Made by a program: the position numbers and the translations under genes
Notes under the pieces: generated by a model
The model's input: only the letters and a program-made list of their open reading frames with translations
What the model was told of the DNA's origin: nothing
The model's database searches: none
Origin: Rhodopseudomonas faecalis
Lineage (GTDB): Bacteria > Pseudomonadota > Alphaproteobacteria > Rhizobiales > Xanthobacteraceae
Direction: 5' to 3'
DNA length: 64,000 nt
Assembly: GCF_003217325.1 (NCBI RefSeq)
Contig: NZ_QJTI01000018.1
Span: forward strand, 1 to 64,000
Shown here: piece after piece, positions 18,666 to 27,502 of the stretch
Position numbering within the stretch: the stretch's first letter is position 1
Layout: the number at the start of each line of letters is the position of its first letter

Positions 18666-18998
18666 TTACTTCGCGTTGTCTTTGCTTGCCGGCGCTTCTT
18701 TGGCGGCGGGCTTGGCGGCCTGCGCAGCTTTCAGATCATCCACGGTCTTCTGCAGCGCCGCGACATTGGCGTTGAGCGTCTCGATCTGGCGCTGCGCGGC
18801 GTCAAGTTTTAGCCGCTGATCCTGGCCGAGCTTGGTGATCGTCTTCATCAGAAAATCGACATTGCTCTGCAGACAGCTGGTGCGACGCTCCATCGTCTTT
18901 TCGACGGTGCAGATCTCAATGCCCGGCACGTCCTGCGCGCGGGCAGCTTGCATCCCCAGCAGCAGGCAGAGGGCGGTCAGCATCAGGCGGCTTGTCAC
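18666..18998 (-). CDS. Small secreted coiled-coil protein, hypothetical
   Basis: A 110-residue protein with a clear signal peptide (hydrophobic core LMLTALCLLLGMQ, likely cut after ARA near residue 21). A mature region with two cysteines and a predicted coiled coil (about residues 60–92) follows, then an Ala/Lys-rich tail. It should be periplasmic. I chose the GTG at 18998 because GAGG lies 6 bases upstream and it places the signal peptide at the very N-terminus; the frame runs 16 codons further upstream. It is divergent from the GIY-YIG gene. No family function recognised. Confidence 0.65.
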   Translation of the reverse strand: MTSRLMLTALCLLLGMQAARAQDVPGIEICTVEKTMERRTSCLQSNVDFLMKTITKLGQDQRLKLDAAQRQIETLNANVAALQKTVDDLKAAQAAKPAAKEAPASKDNAK

Positions 18999-19117
18999 TG
19001 CAACCTCACGAGTCGTTGCTCCTGTCGGCAGCGAAGCGGCCCGCACGCCCGATTGTCAACATGGCAAAGCGCGCGCTCCAATTGCCGGCCCGCCGCTTCC
19101 ATGCCAGCGTCGCCACC

Positions 19118-19414
19118 ATGGACCCGATCGAAGAGCAATGCTTCGTCTATGTGCTCGGCTGCGCCACGCCGACGCGCTACCTGACCTATGTCGGTTGGAC
19201 GCTCGATCTCGATCGCCGGCTGTCGCAGCACAATGGCGGCAGCGGCGCGCGCTCGACCCGCGGCCGGGTCTGGGTGCTGCTGCATAGCGAGCGCTTTCTG
19301 TCGCGGCGCGAAGCGATGAGCCGGGAATGGCATCTCAAGCGCGACCGACGTTTCCGCAAACAACTCGCCGACGCCGCGCTGGCAACGCCTGATCCAGGCC
19401 GCTCGCCCCGCTGA
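19118..19414 (+). CDS. GIY-YIG nuclease-superfamily protein (UPF0213-like)
   Basis: A 98-residue single-domain GIY-YIG protein. The motif reads FVYVLGC, then TYVGWT after about a dozen residues, followed by DLDRRLSQHNGG, ARSTRGR and SREEA-like SRREAMSREWHLK, the usual order in the UPF0213/YhbQ family. Family members are small structure-specific nuclease-like proteins of largely unknown role. I start at the ATG of MDPIEEQ, which gives the usual family length. Upstream in-frame starts at 19061 (ATG) and 18992 (TTG) would add 19 or 42 residues, and none has a strong ribosome site. The repeat array begins directly after this gene. Confidence 0.85.
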   Translation: MDPIEEQCFVYVLGCATPTRYLTYVGWTLDLDRRLSQHNGGSGARSTRGRVWVLLHSERFLSRREAMSREWHLKRDRRFRKQLADAALATPDPGRSPR

Positions 19415-19433
19415 GCGCCGCTTTGTCCCGCAA

Positions 19434-20700
19434 TGCAACAGCGGATGACCGCGCGGTTAATGTTCGGAACAGCGTCGGAACGAACCGCGCCCGAATCAGC
19501 GCAAAGCGCGGCGATCGCCAAATGTCGCGGCGAGCGCGAGGCACATCCCCATGATGTCGTAGCACCGCCTGCCGAGCTGCAATGATCAAGGCCGGCCCCG
19601 CCCCTGCAAAGGTTAACGCTGGCGCAGCGCCGAATAATCTGCCCGGCCCCGCTGTTGCTGCGGCCTGTCCCGCAATGCAACGCAGCCGGCACGGCGCCGT
19701 TAAGCTTTGGAACGCGGCTGGAACGAACCACGCCCGAATCAGCCGAATCAGCGAAGGCGCCGCCCTGCCCGCTAGATGTGGTGTCGAAGCCAATCTGATC
19801 AGCGCGAGATCTCGCACGCTTCTTGAGCGCCCCTGCGTCTGCGTGAGCTGCCAGCCTCCGAAAAGGTTAACCGCGCCGCGGCAAGCGATCAGGACGCCGA
19901 TCACCGCGCTGCCAGCGCCGGCGCGGCCTCTCTGTCCAGAATTGTGACGGCGATGGTGACCTCGTTAAGGTCCGGAACGCGGCTGGAACAAAGCACGCCC
20001 GAATCAGCCGAATCATCCTGTCGGCCAATACCACCGCCAGATGTTGGGGTTTTGCGCCTCCAAGCAGCGCGACATCTCGCGACCCTTTCCCTACTCGCGG
20101 CCATCACACGGCCCGCGGCGCCTCGCAAAGGTTAACAGCGCCGCGCGCACTCTGCATCCGGCCCGGTAACCGCGCTATTCATGCGCGCGCGTGCTCATTG
20201 TCCAAAAATGCGACGACGCAGGCCGCGCCGTTAAGGTTCGGAACGCGCTTGGAACAAAGCACGCCCGAATCAGCGAAATCGGGCTCGCGGCCTAGCGCAA
20301 CGCCAAATGTAGGGCATTCTCGCTCCGCCACTGCGCAGATCTGGCGGCAGTGCGAGCCGCCTCGTTCCGATCAAAGATGATGGCGCTCGCCAAAGGTTAA
20401 CGGCCGCAGGCGCAGCCGACCGCGAGCGGCAACGTGGTTTCGAGATCAGCAGTTCGCAGAGCCGCGAATGGGCCAGTCCAGATGCGCAAATCGCGGTTGT
20501 CCGGAAATGTGACGACGGATGGCAGCGCCGTTAAGCAACAGAACGCGGCTTGAACAAAGCGCGCCCGAATCAGCGAAAACGCAGGTCACCAACGACATAT
20601 CGGCGCGCGCCGATCCGCGGCCACGACATCTGGCAGCGTTGATCAGTCCGATCGTCACGAAAGACGGCTGATGAGGGATTGAAACGTTAACGCGGGGCGG
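19434..20700. repeat. Five-unit degenerate tandem repeat array
   Basis: Five related units begin at 19434, 19676, 19933, 20199 and 20498, so the periods are 242, 257, 266 and 299 bases. Each starts with TGTCC and an ATGNNAC/GACG-like stretch, then a conserved 45-base block (19456–19500, 19699–19743, 19964–20008, 20230–20274, 20530–20574). The block begins GTTAA, carries two GGAAC-like boxes about 10 bases apart and ends with the invariant CGCCCGAATCAGC. Each unit then has a variable middle and an AAAGGTTAAC box (19618, 19862, 20127, 20392, 20682; the last reads AAACGTTAAC), always 184–194 bases after the unit start. The array lies between two convergent genes (GIY-YIG and DUF3297) and holds no recognisable protein gene. 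On the minus strand one frame repeats ADSGxxCSSRVPxLN, but the conservation looks DNA-level. Function unknown. Confidence 0.85.
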
Positions 20701-20779
20701 CGGGGCGCGCGCATGCCGGCGCACGCCGCGACCAGAGTCGCGACGTCGGCTTGGCGTCGGATCGGCGATGGCGAGAAGA

Positions 20780-21025
20780 TCAGGTGCGGAAATAAGGCTC
20801 TACCGTGCCGGTCAGCTTGATGGTCATCGGATTGCCGAAGCGATCCTTGGCGGCGCCAGCGGCGACCCGAATCCAGCCCTCGCTGACGCAGTATTCCTGG
20901 ACATTGGTCTTCTCGACGCCCTTGAAGCGGATGCCGACGTCGCGCGTTAGAGCTGCCGCGTTGTAATAGGGGCTGGCGGGATCGATCGAGAGACGATCCG
21001 GCGGCGTTTCGGTGATGTCGTTCAC
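20780..21025 (-). CDS. DUF3297 family protein
   Basis: An 81-residue protein matching the DUF3297 family along its whole length: TPPDRLSIDP, SPYYNAAALTRDVGIRFKG, VEKTNVQEYCVSEGWIRV and GNPMTIKLTGTVEPYF. The family is common in Proteobacteria and has no known function that I can name. Its GTG start overlaps the stop of the glutathione peroxidase gene (GTGA), so the two are coupled. This suggests, without proving, a link to peroxide defence. Confidence 0.88.
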   Translation of the reverse strand: MNDITETPPDRLSIDPASPYYNAAALTRDVGIRFKGVEKTNVQEYCVSEGWIRVAAGAAKDRFGNPMTIKLTGTVEPYFRT

Positions 21026-21498
21026 AGCAGAGCCTCAATATCTTTTTTCAGGGAGTCCGGCGTGGTGGTCGGCGCATAGCGCTTCACCACACGGCCGGAG
21101 CGATCGACCAGGAATTTTGTAAAATTCCACTTGATGGCGGACCCGAGCAGTCCAGGCTTCTCGCTCCTGAGAAAGCGGTACAGCGGATGAGCGTCGTCGC
21201 CATTGACTTCGATCTTCTGAAACATCGGAAAGCTGACGCCGTAATTGCGCGAGCAGAACTGCGCGATCTGCGAGGCGTCACCCGGCTCCTGATGGCCGAA
21301 CTGATTGCAGGGAAAGCCGAGCACGCTAAAGCCGCGCGCCGCAAAAGCCTGATGCAGTTCCTCGAGGCCGCGATATTGCGGCGTAAAACCGCAATTCGAG
21401 GCGGTGTTGACGATCAGCAGCACCTTGCCCTGAAACTGCTTGAGCGACGTTTCGGTGCCGTCCAGCGTGGTGGCAGAGAAATCATAGATCGAGGTCAT
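21022..21498 (-). CDS. Glutathione peroxidase (thiol peroxidase type)
   Basis: A 158-residue GPx-family peroxidase reducing hydrogen peroxide and organic hydroperoxides in the cytoplasm. The peroxidatic cysteine is C36 in NTASNCGFTPQY, the second motif is GFPCNQFGHQEPG with the conserved Gln, and the Trp/Asn motif is KWNFTKFLVDRSG. Like most bacterial members it has Cys in place of selenocysteine and probably uses thioredoxin as much as glutathione. The ATG has no clear ribosome site. It is followed by the coupled DUF3297 gene; the amidase gene upstream ends 26 bases away... read in the same direction, so all three may form one transcript. Confidence 0.93.
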   Translation of the reverse strand: MTSIYDFSATTLDGTETSLKQFQGKVLLIVNTASNCGFTPQYRGLEELHQAFAARGFSVLGFPCNQFGHQEPGDASQIAQFCSRNYGVSFPMFQKIEVNGDDAHPLYRFLRSEKPGLLGSAIKWNFTKFLVDRSGRVVKRYAPTTTPDSLKKDIEALL

Positions 21499-21524
21499 GA
21501 GGCGTTATCCGGTCTTGTGCTGAT

Positions 21525-22925
21525 TCAAGCAACCGGGTCGACCGGCGCGATCGCGCCGCCGCCCGCTTCGATCGCCTCGCCGGCGGCGAGGCACAGATCT
21601 TCGCGATAACGACCGGCGACCAGCTGGACGCCGACCGGCACGCGCCCCACCCGCCCGGTCGCCACCGCCAGCGCCGGCAGCCCCATGAACGGGATCGCCA
21701 CTTGCGGCATCTGCGCCTGCCACACCCGGCGAAACGATGGCTGGTCGCGCAAGTCGAGCTGGTCGGGAAACGGCAGCTCAGCCGACACCGGCAGTAGCAG
21801 CACCGCATAATCATCAAGGAATAGCTGCCATTGCCGGGTCAGCGTGGCGCGGCGCGTCAGGATTTTTGAAAACCCGGCAAGGTCGATGCCCTGCGCGAGG
21901 TCGCGGTTGCCGTGCAGACAAGCGAGCGCACCGGGATCGCCCTCGCGCTCGGCCGCGGCCAGCATCGCGTCATACCCATCCGCGAGCCACAGCTTGGTTT
22001 GCAGCTCGGCGGCTTCGGCAAGCGGCGGCGTGGCGTCGATCTCCTCGACCTGCCATCCGGCCTCGATCAAGCGCTGCGCGGCGATCCGCAGCGCGCTTTC
22101 GATGGCGGGCGTGATCGCCAGCCCATCGGGACGCAGGCACAAAGCTGCGCGCTTCTCGCGCACCGGCCCCTCGAGCGGCGCCGGCACATACCAGGGATCG
22201 CGCGCATCGGGCTGCGCCATCGCCTTCAGCGCCAGCCGCAGGTCGGCGATGCTGCGCGCCAGCGGACCGGACACCGCGGTGATCTGCGCGCCGATCACAC
22301 GATCCGGCAATGATGGATTATAGGCCGGCACCCGGCCGATGGTCGGGCGCAGCCCCTGCACGCCGCAGGCGTAGGCAGGGTAGCGGATCGAGCCGGCGAT
22401 GTCGGTGCCATGCGCGATCGCGCCGATGCCGGCCGCCACCGCCGCCGCCGCGCCGCCGGATGAGCCGCCGGGCGTGATCGCGCGATCATGCGGATTGCTG
22501 GTGTGGCCGTGCAGCAGATTGCTGGTGAACCAGCGATAGGAAAACGCCGGCGCATTGCTGCGCCCGAGCAGCACCGCGCCAGCTTTGCGCAGATTGTCGA
22601 CCACCGGATTATTGGCAGTCGCGATCAGGTCGCGTTGCAGCGTCACGCCATTGGTAGTGGCAAAGCCCTGCTGATCGACATTGATCTTGGTGGTCACCGG
22701 CACGCCGGCCAGCATGCCGACCTCTTCGCCGCGCGCCAGCGCGGCATCGATGGCGTCGGCCTGCGCCCGCACCTCTTGCGGACGATAGGCCACCACCGCG
22801 TTGATCAGCGGATTGACCGTTTCCAGCCGGGCCAAGGCCTGGTCGGCGACTTCGCGCGCCGACAACTCCCGGCAACGGATCAGGCGCGCCAGCTCAGTTG
22901 CCGACAACCGCCATGTTTGCTGCAT
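21525..22925 (-). CDS. Amidase (amidase-signature family)
   Basis: A 466-residue amidase-signature hydrolase, cleaving an amide to acid and ammonia in the cytoplasm. The Ser–cisSer–Lys triad is visible: K80 in VTTKINVDQ, S155 in GGSSGGAAAAVA, and nucleophile S179 in GTDIAGSIRYPAY. Length is usual for the family. The ATG has an excellent GGAGG 4 bases upstream. It lacks partner subunits of the GatABC complex nearby, so it is more likely a stand-alone amidase; the substrate cannot be read from the sequence. It is 26 bases upstream of the glutathione peroxidase gene. Confidence 0.92.
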   Translation of the reverse strand: MQQTWRLSATELARLIRCRELSAREVADQALARLETVNPLINAVVAYRPQEVRAQADAIDAALARGEEVGMLAGVPVTTKINVDQQGFATTNGVTLQRDLIATANNPVVDNLRKAGAVLLGRSNAPAFSYRWFTSNLLHGHTSNPHDRAITPGGSSGGAAAAVAAGIGAIAHGTDIAGSIRYPAYACGVQGLRPTIGRVPAYNPSLPDRVIGAQITAVSGPLARSIADLRLALKAMAQPDARDPWYVPAPLEGPVREKRAALCLRPDGLAITPAIESALRIAAQRLIEAGWQVEEIDATPPLAEAAELQTKLWLADGYDAMLAAAEREGDPGALACLHGNRDLAQGIDLAGFSKILTRRATLTRQWQLFLDDYAVLLLPVSAELPFPDQLDLRDQPSFRRVWQAQMPQVAIPFMGLPALAVATGRVGRVPVGVQLVAGRYREDLCLAAGEAIEAGGGAIAPVDPVA

Positions 22926-23027
22926 GCGCCCTCCCTGCGTTGGCGGGTGCGATTATGCCAGCAAGATCGGCGCCGCCAAGCGTCCCTTGCCGCGGCGGGG
23001 CGCCGATCATGGCGCCATCCGGGGTCG

Positions 23028-23285
23028 TCAATGGGTGGTGGAGGTGCCGCGATGCATATCGAGCAGCGCCTCGTCGAACGGGAATTCCAGCACCACTTCG
23101 CCGCTCTCGTCGGTGACTTCCAGGGCGGCGCGCAGCAGCCCAAGCTGGCCGCCCTCGGCTTTCAGGATCTGCCGGACCGTGGTGCGCGCCACCTCCCAAG
23201 CCTCGTCGGGATCACGCAAATCCTCACCGTCCGGGTCTTGGATCAACTCGCCGTCGATCCGGGTATTGAAGTAGTAGCGTGGCAT
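23028..23285 (-). CDS. DUF6894-type small protein
   Basis: An 85-residue protein starting MPRYYFN, with DGELIQDPDGEDLRDPDEAW and a C-terminal ALLDMH motif. This is the layout of the DUF6894 family, widespread in Bradyrhizobium relatives and of unknown function. AGGA lies 6 bases before the ATG at 23285, which decides this start although the frame is open far upstream. It is acidic and probably cytoplasmic, and stands alone between the amidase and iminopeptidase genes. Confidence 0.8.
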   Translation of the reverse strand: MPRYYFNTRIDGELIQDPDGEDLRDPDEAWEVARTTVRQILKAEGGQLGLLRAALEVTDESGEVVLEFPFDEALLDMHRGTSTTH

Positions 23286-23413
23286 GGCGGTCCTGGTTGG
23301 CAGCGCTGGGAATACCCTCAATTGAGTGGCCACGGCCCGATCCGCAACCCTCCTAGGCTGAACCGGCGCCAAAACTTCTCGCAAAGAATTCGCATTTGCG
23401 ATACCTGTATGCG

Positions 23414-24436
23414 ATGCAAGAGAGCGCCCATCAACCGCGCCACAGATCCGATGGCTTCGCGCCGCGGTCGGTGCGGCATCTGCCGGTTGGCGACGGCCAC
23501 GAACTTTATGTCGAAAGCGTCGGCCGGCCGGGTGGCCTGCCCGCGGTCTATCTGCACGGCGGCCCCGGCAGCGGCTGCCAGGCCGAGCATCGCCGGCTGT
23601 TCGATCCGGTGCGTTTTCATGCGGTTCTGTTCGATCAACGCGGCGCCGGCCGCAGCCGGCCACGCGGCGAGTGCACCGCCAACACGCTGGCGCATCTGAT
23701 CGCCGATCTGGAACTGATCCGCGCCGAATTCGGCTTTGAACGCTGGCTGGTGGTCGGCGGGTCATGGGGCTCGACCCTGGCGCTGGCCTATGCCGAAGCC
23801 CATCCGGCGCGCGTCACCGGCCTCGTGCTGCGCGCCACCTTTCTGGGCACGCGCGAGGAGTTGCAGACCGCGTTCTGCAACACGCTGCCGCAATTCTATC
23901 CGGCGCTGAACCACGACTTCCTGACGCTGCTGAGCGCGGAGGAACGGCTGGCGCCGCTCGATGCCTATTGGCGCCGCATTCTCGATCCTGATCCCGCGAT
24001 CCACGGCCCGGCGGCCTGGGCCTGGCACGATACCGAGCGCACGCTGTCGGAGCACATCCCGGCGCGCACCCGGCTCGATCTCAACGCGCTACCCTCATAC
24101 CGTGATCGGCCACCGACTCCGCTGCTGGAAGCGCACTACTTCCAGAACGATTGTTTTCTGCGGCCCGGACAATTGCTGGCCGAAGCCGGCCGGCTCGCCG
24201 ACATTCCCGGCGTGATCGTGCAGGGCCGCTACGACCTGTTGTGCCCGCCCGCCACGGCGCGAACCCTGACCCGGGCCTGGCGCGGCGCAGAGCTGCGCGT
24301 GATCCACGCCGCCGGCCACTCGCTGTTCGATTCAGGGGTGCGTGAAGCGGTGGTTCAGGGCATCGACGATCTGGCTTCAGCCGATCAGCTCGCAAATTGG
24401 CCGGATCATGACGGTCCACGCACCACTTACTGCTAA
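23414..24436 (+). CDS. pip: Proline iminopeptidase (S33 alpha/beta hydrolase)
   Basis: A 340-residue prolyl aminopeptidase removing N-terminal proline from peptides. The oxyanion motif HGGPGSGC (48–55), nucleophile S117 in GGSWGS, the acid in YDLLCP and the histidine in AAGHSLFD are all present. The cap contains WAWHDTER and HYFQNDCF, close to the conserved WExWE-like and HYF motifs of the family. I use the ATG at 23414; a TTG 18 bases earlier is in frame. No ribosome site is obvious. It ends just before the EcfG-type promoter of the pentose-phosphate operon and is probably transcribed separately. Confidence 0.9.
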   Translation: MQESAHQPRHRSDGFAPRSVRHLPVGDGHELYVESVGRPGGLPAVYLHGGPGSGCQAEHRRLFDPVRFHAVLFDQRGAGRSRPRGECTANTLAHLIADLELIRAEFGFERWLVVGGSWGSTLALAYAEAHPARVTGLVLRATFLGTREELQTAFCNTLPQFYPALNHDFLTLLSAEERLAPLDAYWRRILDPDPAIHGPAAWAWHDTERTLSEHIPARTRLDLNALPSYRDRPPTPLLEAHYFQNDCFLRPGQLLAEAGRLADIPGVIVQGRYDLLCPPATARTLTRAWRGAELRVIHAAGHSLFDSGVREAVVQGIDDLASADQLANWPDHDGPRTTYC

Positions 24437-24452
24437 TGCCGCGACGCATTCA

Positions 24453-24477
24453 GGAACCAACAATCCTTTAGCGCGTT
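24453..24477 (+). promoter_or_regulatory. EcfG-type general-stress promoter upstream of tal-pgi
   Basis: GGAAC (24453–24457), 16 bases, CGTT (24474–24477). This is an exact match to the EcfG consensus as known from alphaproteobacteria. It lies about 165 bases upstream of the tal-pgi start, in the intergenic region and in the right orientation. It would put tal-pgi, gnd, zwf and pgl under general-stress control. Confidence 0.7.
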
Positions 24478-24642
24478 GCGCTATCGTTCGTCTCACTGCC
24501 GACGCAATCGCAGTCCACCGCGCCTCTCCGAGGGCCCGACTTCGACAGGACTTTCTCCGCCGGAACGATCAATTGACAATGGCCGGTATCAGTCCAGAAA
24601 GAGCCGCAGCGCCCCTCGCCTCAGTGAACGATCAAGGTCATC

Positions 24643-27495
24643 ATGAACCCCGTCAAAGCGCTCGAACACCACGGCCAGGCAGTCTGGCTGGATTTCCTTG
24701 CCCGCGGCTTCGTCGCCAACGGCGATCTCAAGACGCTGACCGAAGCCGACGGCGTCAAGGGAGTGACCTCCAACCCGGCGATCTTTGAAAAGGCGATCGG
24801 CGGTTCGGACGAATATGACGGCGCGATCGGCGTGGCGCTGGCGCAGGGCGACCAGCCGGTGGCCGAACTGTACGAAGCGCTGGCGGTCGAAGACATCCAG
24901 CACGCCGCCGATGTGTTGCAGCCGGTCTATCACCAGTCCGGTGGCAATGATGGTTTTGTCAGCCTGGAAGTATCGCCCTATCTGGCGCGCGACTGCGAGG
25001 GCACCATTGCCGAAGCCGAACGGCTGTGGCGCCGGGTCGATCGCCGCAACCTGATGGTCAAGGTGCCGGCGACCCCGGAAGGCATTCCCGCGATCCGGCA
25101 TCTGATCTCCAAGGGCATCAGCATCAACGTCACGCTGCTGTTTTCGCAGGCGATGTATATCGCGGTCGCCGAAGCCTTCATCGACGGGCTGGAAGCCTAT
25201 GCCAAGTCCGGCGGCGATCCCGCGCAAGTGGCCAGCGTCGCCAGCTTCTTTGTCAGCCGGATCGACAGCGCGGTCGACAAACAGCTCGATGACAAGATCG
25301 CCAAGGCCAACGATCCCGCCGAACAGGCGAAGCTTGCCGCGCTCAAGGGCAAGATCGCGATCGCCAATGCCAAGCTCGCGTATCAGCACTACAAGCGGCT
25401 GTTCACCGGCTCGCGCTGGGATCAGCTTGCTGCGCGCGGCGCCAAGCCGCAGCGGCTGTTGTGGGCCTCGACCGGCACCAAGAACAAGGCCTATCGCGAC
25501 ACGCTCTATGTCGAAGAACTGATCGGGCCGAACACCGTCAACACCGTGCCGCCGGCGACGCTCGATGCATTCCGCGATCACGGCCAGCTGCGCGACAGCC
25601 TGGAAGACGGCGTCGATCAGGCCGAACAGGCCCTCGCCGCGCTGCAGGCCGCCGGCATCTCGCTGGAAGCAATCGCCGATCATCTGTTGGCCGATGGCGT
25701 GCAGCAGTTCAGCGATGCCGCCGACAAGCTGCTCGGCGCGGTGGCGCAGAAGCGCGCCAAGGTGCTCGGCGCCCGCATCGGCGCGCAAACGCTGGCGCTC
25801 GATGCCACGCTTGGCCAAGCGCTCGCCGAATACAGCGAGCAATGGCGCGCGCAGGGCCTGGTGCGCCGGCTGTGGGCGCGCGATGCCGCGGTGTGGACCG
25901 GCAGCGACGAAGCGAAATGGCTGGGCTGGCTGGATAGCGCCGCGGCCGCGAAAGCCAAACAGCGCGACTATCAGGAGCTGGCGTCCTGGGTGCAGCAGCG
26001 CGGCTTCACCGACGCGGTGGTGCTCGGCATGGGCGGCTCCAGCCTCGGCCCGGAAGTGCTGGCGCAGACTTTTGCGCCGCGCGCCGGTTTCCCAAAACTG
26101 CACGTGCTCGACTCGACCGACCCCGCCCAGGTACGCGCGATCCGTAACGCGGTGACGCTGCCCACAACGCTGTTCATCGTGTCCAGCAAATCGGGCGGCA
26201 CCACCGAGCCGAACGTGATGAAGGCCTATTTCTACGACGAGGTCAGCAAGGCGGTCGGGGCCGACAAGGCCGGCGATCACTTCCTGGCCGTCACCGACCC
26301 CGGCTCGTCGATGGAAAAGGTCGCGCAGCAGCAGCGCTTTGCCCGGATCGTGCATGGCGAGCCGACCATCGGCGGCCGCTATTCGGTGCTGTCGCCATTC
26401 GGACTGGTGCCGGCCGCGGTGGCCGGCATCGATGTCGGCCGTTTCCTGGACGCGGCGCTGACCATGGTGCGCGGCTGCGGCGGCGACGTGCCGCCGGCGC
26501 AAAACCCTACCGTGCAGCTCGGGCTAGCGCTCGGCCTTGCCGGCCGCGCGGGCCGCGACAAGGTGACGATGCTGTGCTCGCCGGCGGTCGCCGATTTCGG
26601 CGCCTGGGCCGAGCAACTGATCGCCGAGTCGACTGGCAAGGACGGCAAGGGCCTGATCCCGATCGACGGCGAACCGCTCGGCGACATCGCGCGCTATGGC
26701 GATGACCGGTTCTTCATCGATCTGCGCACCGCGGGCGAAGCCGACCGCAACGCCGACAAGCTGGCAGCGCTACAGCAGGCCGGCCATCCGGTGGCGCGCA
26801 TCGTGCTGAATTCAGCAGAAGACATCGGCCAGGAATTCTTCCGCTTTGAACTGGCGACCGCGGTCGCCGGCGCGGTGCTCGGCATCAATCCGTTCGATCA
26901 GCCCGACGTCGAATCCACCAAGATCAAAACCCGCGAGCTGATCGCGGCGTTCGAGCAGTCCGGCGCGCTGCCGGCGGAAGCCGCGGTGTTCAGCAGCGCG
27001 GAGCTGGATCTGTTCACCGATGCCGCCAATGCCGCCGCGCTGCGCGCTGCCGGCGCGCAGGATGATCTTGTGTCCTGGCTGAAGGCGCATCTCGGCCGCG
27101 CCGGCAGTGGCGATTATCTGGCGCTGCTCGCTTACATCGAGCGCAATGCTGCGCATATCGAGGCGCTGCAAAGCATGCGGCTGGCGCTGCGCGACGCGCT
27201 CGGCATCGCCACTTGCGCTGAATTCGGCCCGCGCTTCCTGCACTCGACCGGCCAGGCCTACAAGGGCGGACCGAACAGCGGCGTGTTCCTGCAGATCACC
27301 CATGATGCTGCCGACCTCGCCGTGCCCGGCCAGGCGGCGAGCTTTGGCATCATCAAGGCTGCGCAGGCGCGCGGCGATTTCAACGTGCTGACCGAACGCG
27401 GCCGGCGCGCGCTGCGCGTTCATCTCAAGGGCGAGCTTGGCAGCGGTCTCGCCGCGCTCGGCGCCGCACTGACCAAGGCTCTCAGCAAGGGATGA
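24643..27495 (+). CDS. tal-pgi: Bifunctional transaldolase / glucose-6-phosphate isomerase fusion
   Basis: A 950-residue fusion. Residues 1–370 are transaldolase ([10 protein letters not shown] 41–50, Schiff-base K140 in [11 protein letters not shown]). Residues from about 390 are glucose-6-phosphate isomerase, with [20 protein letters not shown] and [11 protein letters not shown] sugar-phosphate motifs. Transaldolase links sedoheptulose-7-P and glyceraldehyde-3-P to erythrose-4-P and fructose-6-P; the isomerase returns fructose-6-P to glucose-6-P. Joining them closes the oxidative pentose-phosphate cycle in one polypeptide. Such fusions are known in several Proteobacteria. The ATG has AAGG upstream. 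It leads the tal-pgi–gnd–zwf–pgl operon (7-base gap to gnd) behind an EcfG-type promoter. Confidence 0.95.
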   Translation: MNPVKALEHHGQAVWLDFLARGFVANGDLKTLTEADGVKGVTSNPAIFEKAIGGSDEYDGAIGVALAQGDQPVAELYEALAVEDIQHAADVLQPVYHQSGGNDGFVSLEVSPYLARDCEGTIAEAERLWRRVDRRNLMVKVPATPEGIPAIRHLISKGISINVTLLFSQAMYIAVAEAFIDGLEAYAKSGGDPAQVASVASFFVSRIDSAVDKQLDDKIAKANDPAEQAKLAALKGKIAIANAKLAYQHYKRLFTGSRWDQLAARGAKPQRLLWASTGTKNKAYRDTLYVEELIGPNTVNTVPPATLDAFRDHGQLRDSLEDGVDQAEQALAALQAAGISLEAIADHLLADGVQQFSDAADKLLGAVAQKRAKVLGARIGAQTLALDATLGQALAEYSEQWRAQGLVRRLWARDAAVWTGSDEAKWLGWLDSAAAAKAKQRDYQELASWVQQRGFTDAVVLGMGGSSLGPEVLAQTFAPRAGFPKLHVLDSTDPAQVRAIRNAVTLPTTLFIVSSKSGGTTEPNVMKAYFYDEVSKAVGADKAGDHFLAVTDPGSSMEKVAQQQRFARIVHGEPTIGGRYSVLSPFGLVPAAVAGIDVGRFLDAALTMVRGCGGDVPPAQNPTVQLGLALGLAGRAGRDKVTMLCSPAVADFGAWAEQLIAESTGKDGKGLIPIDGEPLGDIARYGDDRFFIDLRTAGEADRNADKLAALQQAGHPVARIVLNSAEDIGQEFFRFELATAVAGAVLGINPFDQPDVESTKIKTRELIAAFEQSGALPAEAAVFSSAELDLFTDAANAAALRAAGAQDDLVSWLKAHLGRAGSGDYLALLAYIERNAAHIEALQSMRLALRDALGIATCAEFGPRFLHSTGQAYKGGPNSGVFLQITHDAADLAVPGQAASFGIIKAAQARGDFNVLTERGRRALRVHLKGELGSGLAALGAALTKALSKG

Positions 27496-27502
27496 GGCTC
27501 TG

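Noticed and set aside
19434..20700. Reading the repeat array as CRISPR
   Set aside because: Units are 240–300 bases with degenerate repeats and no cas genes; CRISPR repeats are short and nearly identical.
19434..20700. EcfG promoters inside the repeat units because of their GGAAC boxes
   Set aside because: In no unit is GGAAC followed by GTT at 16 or 17 bases on either strand.
24589..26502. A 637-codon open frame antisense to tal-pgi
   Set aside because: It mirrors the codon structure of a certain gene in GC-rich DNA and has no family resemblance; the same holds for long antisense frames at 34717–36186, 36699–37964, 38133–39770, 40244–42058, 43054–44148 and 46138–47262.
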